64,000 nt of DNA from Armatimonadota bacterium (GTDB lineage: Bacteria > Armatimonadota > Zipacnadia > Zipacnadales > JABUFB01): assembly GCA_013314775.1 (NCBI GenBank), contig JABUFB010000008.1, positions 913,036 to 977,035 on the forward strand, given 5' to 3'. The position numbers and the translations under genes were made by a program. This document shows, piece by piece, positions 26,501-34,252 of the stretch. How positions within the stretch are numbered: position 1 is the first letter of the stretch; each line of letters starts with the position of its first letter. The notes under the pieces were generated by a model. That model was not told where the DNA came from and did not search any database. It worked only from the letters and a program-made list of their open reading frames with translations.

Positions 26501-27013
26501 GGGTCGCTGGTTCGCGCGGGCATCTACTACCGAGACGCGGAGAACCTCATCGTTGACCTTGCCGACCCAGCCTGGGCTGCCGGAGAGGCAAGCACGGTGC
26601 TGGCGTCAGGCACGACCCGTGGCGCCGAGATCGAGTGGGAGAAATGGATCGGGCGAAATCTGAGCGCCGGCATCTGGGCGCGGTACACGGACAGCGAAAA
26701 CGACGCCGCAGGCGGCCTGGAGATCCCGTACCAGCCTGAGATCGCCGGGATCGTGCGATTGGATTACATCGACGAGAACGGCTACCGCATCGGGGCCAAC
26801 TGGACGTACATTGGCAAGCGCTACGCCGATCTGGCGAACACAGTGGAGCTGGACTCCTTCGACTTTGTGAATCTGCGCGTGGCACGACAACTCGATCTGC
26901 ACACCGACCTCTTCGTGCACGTGGAGAACCTGCTGGATAGCGACCGGGCATTCTGGCTGAATTACCCTGCCCGGGGCAGGGACGTGCGCGCGGGCATCGA
27001 ATACAGATTCTGA
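23522..27013 (+). CDS. Giant lipoprotein: FecR domain + TPR array + TonB-receptor-like beta-barrel
   Basis: 1163 aa. The leader MKSSVLRTSILSLVALGLLSAC ends in a lipobox (LLSAC). A FecR domain covers about residues 30-185 (GDHLITGETAKVRLLIDGARL and NVEIVTAGAIASAEGTQF are typical). A long TPR array runs from about 235 to 690, at least ten units such as YRAALKADPGNPEAELRLG and HNNLGAVYLATGNLDEAVSE. The C-terminal ~470 residues are rich in alternating hydrophobic strands and end in a YRF terminal motif. AGIYYRDAENLIVD and NLRVARQLDLHTDLFVHVEN resemble TonB-dependent receptor barrels. No plug domain is visible. It probably sits in the outer membrane with the TPRs periplasmic. Confidence 0.82.
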   Translation: MKSSVLRTSILSLVALGLLSACWSAPIPRAQITSHTGTVKTQRAGRGPWLVVRTAAHKRLYAGDHLITGETAKVRLLIDGARLELGPRTHVIIPPPPAQGKPSQLRLLWGKVWSWIVSRPNVEIVTAGAIASAEGTQFALEAAESGFTTLTVYEGLVRFHNELGQVVVGANEQSTAAPGQAPTRPMRVDPSGALQWEASMETIHLDLEMRFLPGLTREQLMTEISAMQPPDETSEASAWLKFGDLNHDLGEYTVAEEAYRAALKADPGNPEAELRLGACLLGQNRSAEALQVFEKWTKSPQYGATALAGAAAAYLIEGAPSSLAQARASVAAACVKAPGDPLVQTVRGVVALRSGDLEEANLGLSEAVRIAPDLYQAHAYRSSLLLLSARPEEALASARIAVQLAPGSALAQQSLATAQFYAGDLAGAKAAAEAALEIDPDSAAAQLVLADTAAASGDLDAAYVAAQAAVALDPQDARAWSTLGMLSLARNDLKVAKKAYTRAAELSATLAGPQAGLGMVYARQGKLARAIALQKASIALDPGSAGAHNNLGAVYLATGNLDEAVSEFRQASTLQPTWGMPHANLAIAYLDLNRFAEALREAETAVQLGERSARAYTTLARVYLEQDRTNKAWAALRKAVELDSDYALAHLQLAEVYNRLERPRDALKEQREGLRLQPSAILETREYSRTELRLEAGSFAGNLKTDGRGDEGQNAYYLNVAHEDDDWDRRRSDWERTDILGIAGRQDAPERTQALIIAAQSEDRDRPGAELRGGVPEDADFNSKFDAFAVDYLATRPISECARMTLRLGYSDAQLEDKNPDSLLGDPKSLRRLDTRYTALAAEARFDAMPSRHTRLAAGVSVSDEQRRLSGLITSRTNGARSYTPFANREDTDGGTAYLEHEWLFDNNTRLMVGGRMVARDGMDPVWRPKAQFVKPMGSSGTLVLLTHPIFRDDISALAPVDHWALREMSPLDLATGGFSQSYELQYQLTPVDGSLVRAGIYYRDAENLIVDLADPAWAAGEASTVLASGTTRGAEIEWEKWIGRNLSAGIWARYTDSENDAAGGLEIPYQPEIAGIVRLDYIDENGYRIGANWTYIGKRYADLANTVELDSFDFVNLRVARQLDLHTDLFVHVENLLDSDRAFWLNYPARGRDVRAGIEYRF

Positions 27014-27044
27014 AGGCTACCGGCCTGTTGAGAGGCGATAGAGT

Positions 27045-28046
27045 ATGACACACCTGACGCGGTCCGGATTGGCGCTGGGGACGATCACGCTCCTGGTCGT
27101 GCTTGGCGGCTGCTCCGGGTCGGGACAGCCCGTCCAAGAAGTGACCGGGCAATCCTACAAGTCACTGGCCACCGACCACCTGTCCGCCGTGGTGACCGTC
27201 CGCAGCTGGTTCAACATCATGCACCAGAAATTGGGTGTCGGCGCCGCGCAGGGCGGCTGCACCCCGACTTATTTCGAAGAACAATTGCCGGACGGTTCCA
27301 CCCACGCGTGGGGGACGACCAGCGACTGCATCCAGTATGACTATGTGTTGCGCCCTGATGAATCGGGCTCAGGGACGCATACCCGGCCCGACGGCAGCCA
27401 GACACAGTTGCAATGGACAACACCCGTCTGGGAAGGCGACAAGGTCACTTACCACACCACCGAGACGCTCTGGACCGGCGGCACGCTCGATTACGACTTC
27501 AGCATTGATTTCTCCGTGCCGACTTCGCTGCAGAGCTGGGACGGCTATGCTCAGTTGCCCAACACTCAGCGTATGCAGTTCCGCGTGGTCCGGACCCAGG
27601 AAGTCGATGACAAGCTCTGGGTGACACTGCCTGACGGCGCCATGCTGTACGTGACCGTGCCAACCGCACCCGCCGATGGAACGTCCTATTGGCCTGTCTT
27701 CAGTTCGGGCGCCACCGGCACCTACACCGGTCCATCAGGGCGAACGCTAGACTTCACGATTCTCGGGGACGATGCGAGCGAGAGGTGGCAGAAGTGGGTC
27801 TTCCAGGGCTCGGATGGGTCGTCAGGTTCTTTCAACCTTGGGGCCGACTTGCTCGGCAGCGGCACACTGACCGACGGCACCCAGGTGATCGGAGCGCTTA
27901 ACTGGCAGGCGGGCGCGATGACCGGCATTCTGGACCTCCTGGCAGCAGATACCACCGAAGTCACGCCATCGGCTGCGGCGCGGGACTTCCAGATCGATCG
28001 ATGGATCACGAACATGGCTGCAATGGGTCCCGCGCCTATGTACTGA
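27045..28046 (+). CDS. Lipoprotein of unknown function
   Basis: 333 aa with a lipoprotein signal (LVVLGGC lipobox at about 19-25). The rest is polar and beta-rich, with Thr-Gly-Trp repeats such as YVLRPDESGSGTHTRPDGSQ and GTYTGPSGRTLDFTILGDD. That pattern suggests antiparallel hairpins like RHS/MORN-type strands. It lies 31 bases after the FecR-TPR gene and is surely in the same operon, so it may be an accessory subunit at the outer membrane. I do not recognise a family. GAGAGGCG precedes the ATG. Confidence 0.75.
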   Translation: MTHLTRSGLALGTITLLVVLGGCSGSGQPVQEVTGQSYKSLATDHLSAVVTVRSWFNIMHQKLGVGAAQGGCTPTYFEEQLPDGSTHAWGTTSDCIQYDYVLRPDESGSGTHTRPDGSQTQLQWTTPVWEGDKVTYHTTETLWTGGTLDYDFSIDFSVPTSLQSWDGYAQLPNTQRMQFRVVRTQEVDDKLWVTLPDGAMLYVTVPTAPADGTSYWPVFSSGATGTYTGPSGRTLDFTILGDDASERWQKWVFQGSDGSSGSFNLGADLLGSGTLTDGTQVIGALNWQAGAMTGILDLLAADTTEVTPSAAARDFQIDRWITNMAAMGPAPMY

Positions 28047-28119
28047 TTGAGACGCACCGCGCTGGTCGCTCGGGTACCTGGCGACATGCGCAAAATAACA
28101 GGAGAGGGAGGGAGTTAAT

Positions 28120-28368
28120 TTGGCGACAGTGAGCGGGACGCTGCTAAATGCCACACAGCCGAACGACCTGGACTTCTGTTCAGTACCCAGCGGAACGGTG
28201 GTCGCCTCAACCACCACCGACTCTCAGGGCAAGTACACCGTGCAGCTCGCGTATGGCAAGTACACCATCAAGGTGAACGGTGGTCCGGCGGTGAGTCCGG
28301 CCGAATTGAGAGTGTACAAACCATTGCACACAGGCGTAGACATCGATGGCGGAACGTACACGCTGTAA
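28120..28368 (+). CDS. Small carboxypeptidase-regulatory-like (prealbumin-fold) protein
   Basis: 82 aa. The TTG start is supported by GGAGGGAGT. The whole protein is one beta-sandwich: TVSGTLLNATQPND at the N-terminus and the family's TTDSQGKYTVQLAYGKYTIKV hairpin (20 residues starting at TDSQ). The fold is found in carboxypeptidase regulatory domains, surface adhesins and phage tail proteins. No signal peptide. It is related to the next gene along the same pattern (VSGxL...TD..G.Y...L..GKY.I.V), so the two look like diverged tandem duplicates. Confidence 0.68.
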   Translation: MATVSGTLLNATQPNDLDFCSVPSGTVVASTTTDSQGKYTVQLAYGKYTIKVNGGPAVSPAELRVYKPLHTGVDIDGGTYTL

Positions 28369-28479
28369 AATGCACGCAGACCTCGCGAGTGCAGCCGGTC
28401 TAGATGTGGGAGCATGAGTGCGGCGGCGACATTGCTGTCACCGTTATCCATCACATGCAAGTGGGAGGGTAACAGACCA

Positions 28480-29049
28480 ATGGCTCTGGTTTCTGGTTAT
28501 CTGAGGAATCCGTCAGGACCGTGCGTCGCAACCGCCGATCATACAATCAGGTTCCACTCAGCTAGCGCGGTGAACTGCAGCTCGACCGTGATCCGGTCCA
28601 CGAGAACCGATGCGAATGGACACTACAGCCTCCTTCTGGAACGCGGCAAGTATCGGATCTCGGTCCTCAACCCGGCAGGCCAGCAATGCTGCTTCGCCAC
28701 TCCGGATCCCCTCAACGTGGGGACTCTCGCCATGACCGTGAACATCTACGCGACGTGCGTGATCTGCCAGGGAAGCTCCAAGGCGATGACAGCCTATCTG
28801 TATGACCCGGCGAAGCTTCCGGGATCCGCGGAGGAGATTCTGAAGATCGTCCGCGGCCTCGATCGGGCCAAGTACCACTGGGAGTTCATCGCCGGCTTCG
28901 GGTACTGCGATGACGACGAGTCGTGTGAGAGGGAAGGCGTTGCCCTCACCATCTGGGATAAGGGCGACTTCGGCCCGCCCGAAGAGCTCAGTGCCGCGCT
29001 TATCCGGCCCGCGGCCGGAGAAAGCGGATGCTGCTGTTGCGACGAGTAG
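28480..29049 (+). CDS. Prealbumin-fold protein with cysteine-rich C-terminus
   Basis: 189 aa from the ATG preceded by GGGAGGG. The N-terminal half is the same domain as the preceding small protein (MALVSGYLRNPSGPC, TDANGHYSLLLERGKYRISV). The C-terminal half (about residues 105-189) is acidic and unrelated, with a YCDDDESCERE segment and a final GCCCCDE. Thirteen cysteines in a cytoplasmic-looking protein are unusual. No signal peptide. It is the last gene before a strong terminator, so it closes the cluster. Possible roles are metal binding, a structural tip or a particle protein. Unknown. Confidence 0.65.
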   Translation: MALVSGYLRNPSGPCVATADHTIRFHSASAVNCSSTVIRSTRTDANGHYSLLLERGKYRISVLNPAGQQCCFATPDPLNVGTLAMTVNIYATCVICQGSSKAMTAYLYDPAKLPGSAEEILKIVRGLDRAKYHWEFIAGFGYCDDDESCEREGVALTIWDKGDFGPPEELSAALIRPAAGESGCCCCDE

Positions 29050-29070
29050 CCCACTGAACAAACGCCACTG

Positions 29071-29100
29071 GGGCCCGGAAAACACTTCCGGGCCCTGTTC
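29071..29100 (+). terminator. Intrinsic terminator closing the FecR/CHASE2 cluster
   Basis: Perfect 10-bp stem GGGCCCGGAA / TTCCGGGCCC with a 5-base loop, then TGTTCGTGT. It lies 22 bases after the preceding stop. Confidence 0.75.
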
Positions 29101-29127
29101 GTGTGCATCCTCGGGAGGTCCGCCATC

Positions 29128-31518
29128 ATGCTCTCCTTGTTTGTCCACGTCGTACTTGCATCCCTCCTCCAGGCCGCGCCGGTGACCCTCAACCCGGAAC
29201 CGATCAGGATACCTCAGGGGGAGTCGCGTCAGCTCATCTTCCAGGGCATGACCACGCAGGATGCCACCGCGCTTCTGCAGATCACCGCCCGTATGGACGC
29301 GCCTTCCTTCGCCGGCTCCATGTTCTTCATGGACCTCGCGGTCAATGGTAAGACGGTGCTGCCCCACAAGACCCGTACCGTGGGCCGGCTGCAAAACCGT
29401 CCTCTATACTCGCCGGTGGCGCCCGATATTGTTTCCTCCTGGTATGGCGCAGGCGGATGGCGAATTCTGTACGCCCCTAACTTCGACCGCGATCGACTCG
29501 GGGCATTCTATGAGGGGGACCCTTTCACGACGGTGCTGGACATCACCGACCTCATCGACCCCCTCGCCGACAACGTGGTGGAAATCCGCAATACGGCGAA
29601 AGCGGATCTTGCCAGGCAACTGAGCACGCCCCTCGACCTGGTCGTCCAGACGGCAGTGATCGACATGAAGCCAGGGGCCAGCCCAATGCTCGCCGCAGCG
29701 GATGCGCAGGAGCATGTGATCAACCGGGGGGATCCGGCTGCCGGACCTGCCCGCTACACGGGCAGCATTGACGCCGGAGGAGCGCTTCGCCTGAAGATCG
29801 GCTCCCGGGAACTGGTCTTCGACTCCGCATTTTCATACCCGAATGCCGGTCTGAACCTGCTCTCGTCGACGGCAAACCCCGAGGGATGCCAACCCGACTG
29901 GCAGCCCAAGATGGAGACAGGCTCGCAAGCCCCTACCGTCACAGCCGCAGGGCCGGACTACACCCTCGTGCGCGAGGTCCGTTTCACCCCCCGCTGCGTG
30001 AAAGTCTCCGACCGCATCACGAGCCGCCATGAGGCGGAGCCCTTTGGTATGATGGTGCGCCACTCACTCAGGCTGGAGGGACTTCAGACCAAGAGCATCC
30101 GTCTTGCCGGCAATGCGGATCCGTCGGTGAACGAATACTACGCACCGGCCAACCCCAGCGTGCACGTGCGCTTCAGCGACATCGGCGTCGGCATGATCTG
30201 CGAGGATCGCATCTTCCGGAACCAGGCGCGGCTGTTTGTGGACCCCGAAGGTCCGTCGGCCGGGCTGCGCACTGACATGCTCTGCCTGCAGCCGGGCGGC
30301 TCTGTGACGCTTGAGTGGTCGATCTATCCTGTAGCAGGGCCTGACTACTACGACTTCATCAACCTGGTGCGCGAGGACTGGGGCTCCAACTACACTGTCG
30401 AGGGCGCGTGGTGCTTTTTCAGCCCGGACGCTATCATTGGCGCCCCCGCCGAGGACCTGAAGCGCGACCTGGACCGCCTCGGCATCAACTACGCGTGCTC
30501 CTGGGGAGGCTGGGTGGACCCGAAGGCTGACCGCAAGCGCATCGGGTTCGGCTCGGAAGTCCTGTCAGACTACTGGGCGGACTACCGAGAGCGCCTGCGA
30601 CTTGCCACGGCCAAGCTCCATGAAGCCCGGCCGGGGATCAAGGTGATCATCTACTACGACTCGCAGCGCGATACTCACGCCGACGCCACCACGCGCTATC
30701 CCGACAGCCTGCTCACCAATGCGGCGGGCGTCCACCATTCCACAGAATGGGGCGGGATATACTCGCTGACGTGGTCCATGGTGGCAACGCTGGGCAACAA
30801 GTTCGGCCTCGACATGTTGGACGTGGTGGATCAATACGCCCGCCAGATCGGGTCCGACGGCCTTTACTGGGATGAGATGGAGAATGTGTCGTACGGCTAT
30901 CCTCACATTACCTACGCGATTCCTGACGGGGTGTCCTGCCTTCTGGACCCGAAGACCTACACCATTCAGCGGGAGATCGGCGTGACCACGATCCTGGGCG
31001 AGACCCACCGTCTTGCGGTCATCGACCGTGTGCGAAGCCTCGGCGGAACGCTGATGGGCAACGGGCCCACGACCACCAAGGACCTGCTTGCGAAGCAGGT
31101 CCAGCGCATGGTGGAGATCCAGCACAATGAGGTCTTGGCTTACGAAGGGAACCTGGACACCCCCCTGGGGTATGCCAGCAGCCGGCTGGACTTCGGCAAC
31201 GTTACCCGCGCTCTGAAGATGGCGACGCTGCTTGTGGGCACGCGACTTGATTACCCGTATGAGATCTCGCGCTACCTGTTTCCCTTCACTCCGATGGAGT
31301 TGCATCACGGCTATCTGAAGGGCCGGGAGCGCATCATTACGCTGCATTCAGGCCGGTACGGCTGGCCGGAGCAGCCATCGGCAGGCACCCTTCGCATCTT
31401 CGCCGAGGACGGCTCCCTGCGCAAGACCACTGAGGTCAGGCCGGAAGATGATGGCCGGGTGCCGATCGAACTTGCCGAGAACGAGGTGGCGGTACTCGAG
31501 AGGGGACCGAGCGGCTAG
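29128..31518 (+). CDS. Secreted TIM-barrel glycoside-hydrolase-like protein
   Basis: 796 aa. Signal peptide MLSLFVHVVLASLLQAAP; GGGAGG precedes the ATG. The N-terminal ~400 residues form beta-sandwich domains. From about 425 (CFFSPDAIIGAPAEDLKRDL) a barrel-like region follows, with GIKVIIYYDSQRDTHADA and SDGLYWDEMENVSYGYP. The acidic WDEME cluster after a strand is a good candidate active site, as in GH-A-like folds. A C-terminal sandwich ends the protein. I cannot place it in a numbered GH family. It is separated from the upstream cluster by a terminator and so is its own transcription unit. Confidence 0.7.
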   Translation: MLSLFVHVVLASLLQAAPVTLNPEPIRIPQGESRQLIFQGMTTQDATALLQITARMDAPSFAGSMFFMDLAVNGKTVLPHKTRTVGRLQNRPLYSPVAPDIVSSWYGAGGWRILYAPNFDRDRLGAFYEGDPFTTVLDITDLIDPLADNVVEIRNTAKADLARQLSTPLDLVVQTAVIDMKPGASPMLAAADAQEHVINRGDPAAGPARYTGSIDAGGALRLKIGSRELVFDSAFSYPNAGLNLLSSTANPEGCQPDWQPKMETGSQAPTVTAAGPDYTLVREVRFTPRCVKVSDRITSRHEAEPFGMMVRHSLRLEGLQTKSIRLAGNADPSVNEYYAPANPSVHVRFSDIGVGMICEDRIFRNQARLFVDPEGPSAGLRTDMLCLQPGGSVTLEWSIYPVAGPDYYDFINLVREDWGSNYTVEGAWCFFSPDAIIGAPAEDLKRDLDRLGINYACSWGGWVDPKADRKRIGFGSEVLSDYWADYRERLRLATAKLHEARPGIKVIIYYDSQRDTHADATTRYPDSLLTNAAGVHHSTEWGGIYSLTWSMVATLGNKFGLDMLDVVDQYARQIGSDGLYWDEMENVSYGYPHITYAIPDGVSCLLDPKTYTIQREIGVTTILGETHRLAVIDRVRSLGGTLMGNGPTTTKDLLAKQVQRMVEIQHNEVLAYEGNLDTPLGYASSRLDFGNVTRALKMATLLVGTRLDYPYEISRYLFPFTPMELHHGYLKGRERIITLHSGRYGWPEQPSAGTLRIFAEDGSLRKTTEVRPEDDGRVPIELAENEVAVLERGPSG

Positions 31519-31525
31519 GGCCGGA

Positions 31526-31939
31526 CTACAGAACGCCGCCGGTGGTGGTGCGGGTCAACTCACCGTGCTTGACGCCGCGCAGGCTGATGAGCCTTTGCCC
31601 CAGTTCCCTGACCTTGTCTGCCGGACCGGCCAGGACAACCACTTCCAGGCAATTGTGATGGTCGAGATGCACATGGCTTGAGCAGAGCACCAGGTCGTGG
31701 GCATCGTGCTGCACGCTTGTAAGCTTGCTGTCCAGGTCCCGCGCGTGGTGATCGTAGACGAGTGTCACCGTCGCCACGACGCGGACGTCCCCGTCCTCCC
31801 ACTCCTGCTTGACCAGGTAGTCTCGGATCATGTCCCGGATTGCCTCGGACCGGCTCGTGTAGCCGGCGCGTTCGATCTGGGCGTCGAACTGCTTGAGCAG
31901 GTCCCCGTCCATGGACACACCGAAACGCTCGAGAGACAT
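31526..31939 (-). CDS. nikR: Nickel-responsive regulator NikR
   Basis: 137 aa. An N-terminal ribbon-helix-helix ([18 protein letters not shown], then [15 protein letters not shown]) is followed by an ACT-like metal-binding domain. All four ligands of the E. coli nickel site can be aligned: His in VQHDAHD (His76), HVH (His87, His89) and the Cys in [10 protein letters not shown] (Cys95). GGAGGAG precedes the chosen ATG; an upstream extension is not family sequence. It represses nickel uptake genes in other bacteria. No nickel transporter, hydrogenase or urease is in this window, so its targets lie elsewhere. Confidence 0.95.
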   Translation of the reverse strand: MSLERFGVSMDGDLLKQFDAQIERAGYTSRSEAIRDMIRDYLVKQEWEDGDVRVVATVTLVYDHHARDLDSKLTSVQHDAHDLVLCSSHVHLDHHNCLEVVVLAGPADKVRELGQRLISLRGVKHGELTRTTTGGVL

Positions 31940-32046
31940 GGCGCGCTCCTCCGGGTCTGGGTGATGGTGAGGGTTTCTCCACCGACGAGAACACACCTTC
32001 ACGCGAAATCTGTTCAGCGTGCTCGTTGAAAATCGGGTGAAGCACC

Positions 32047-32074
32047 TTGACAGCGAGGCGCTGCTGGCTATAAT
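32047..32074 (+). promoter_or_regulatory. Sigma-70 promoter of groES-groEL
   Basis: TTGACA, 16 bases, TATAAT: both boxes match consensus exactly. The start point would fall at or just before the CIRCE element that follows. Confidence 0.9.
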
Positions 32075-32080
32075 GTCGTT

Positions 32081-32107
32081 TTGGCACTCATGAGTTGAGA
32101 GTGCTAA
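32081..32107 (+). promoter_or_regulatory. CIRCE element (HrcA operator)
   Basis: TTGGCACTC - 9 bases - GAGTGCTAA, one mismatch from the consensus TTAGCACTC-N9-GAGTGCTAA. Placed immediately after the -10 box, it implies heat-shock control by HrcA repression. hrcA itself is not in the window. Confidence 0.95.
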
Positions 32108-32196
32108 GAAATGGGGGTCCAGGCGCGACGGAGCGGATCAAATCTCGTCGCGCAGGCATACCCTGACTCTAATACTATCAAGGTGGTGTAGTCTTT

Positions 32197-32481
32197 ATGC
32201 TCAAACCCCTGGGTGATCGCGTCCTCGTCGAGCCCCTCGAGGCCGAAGAGAAGAGCGCCGGTGGCATCTACCTGCCCGAGGCCGCTCAGGAAGCCCCGCG
32301 TGAGGGCAAAGTTCTCGCTGTTGGCCCCGGTCGCCTTCTCGACGACGGCTCCCGCGCTCCCATGAGCGTCGCTGTGGGCGACGTCGTCGTCTACACCCGC
32401 TACGGCGGCAATGAGGTCCGTGTTGGCGACAAGGACTACCTGCTTATCGAAGAAGGGTCTCTCCTGGCCATCAAGGCCTAA
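32197..32481 (+). CDS. groES: Co-chaperonin GroES
   Basis: 94 aa, the normal length. It forms the heptameric lid of the chaperonin. Signature MLKPLGDRVLVEPLEAEEKS, mobile-loop region SAGGIYLPEAAQEAP, and DYLLIEEGSLLAI at the end. AAGGTGGT precedes the ATG. First gene of the CIRCE-controlled operon; groEL follows after 69 bases. Confidence 0.98.
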   Translation: MLKPLGDRVLVEPLEAEEKSAGGIYLPEAAQEAPREGKVLAVGPGRLLDDGSRAPMSVAVGDVVVYTRYGGNEVRVGDKDYLLIEEGSLLAIKA

Positions 32482-34161
<1,680 letters not shown>

Positions 34162-34186
34162 GGCATCGGGCGAAGAGCGAAGCACC

Positions 34187-34222
34187 GCGGGCCCGGGACG
34201 CTTGTCCCGGGCCCGCTCTTTC
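34187..34222 (+). terminator. Intrinsic terminator of groESL
   Basis: Perfect 13-bp stem GCGGGCCCGGGAC / GTCCCGGGCCCGC with a 4-base loop, followed by TCTTTCC, 25 bases after the groEL stop. Confidence 0.85.
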
Positions 34223-34252
34223 CGAGGCGATCCACGGGGAGATCTGCGACAC

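Noticed and set aside
28120-29049. Prophage tail-fibre genes
   Set aside because: The prealbumin fold is also found in phage tails, but no capsid, terminase, integrase or other phage gene is near.
32081-32107. CIRCE used as a NikR operator
   Set aside because: The repeat is a textbook HrcA site (9-bp arms, 9-bp spacer) and does not match the NikR GTATGA-N16-TCATAC pattern.
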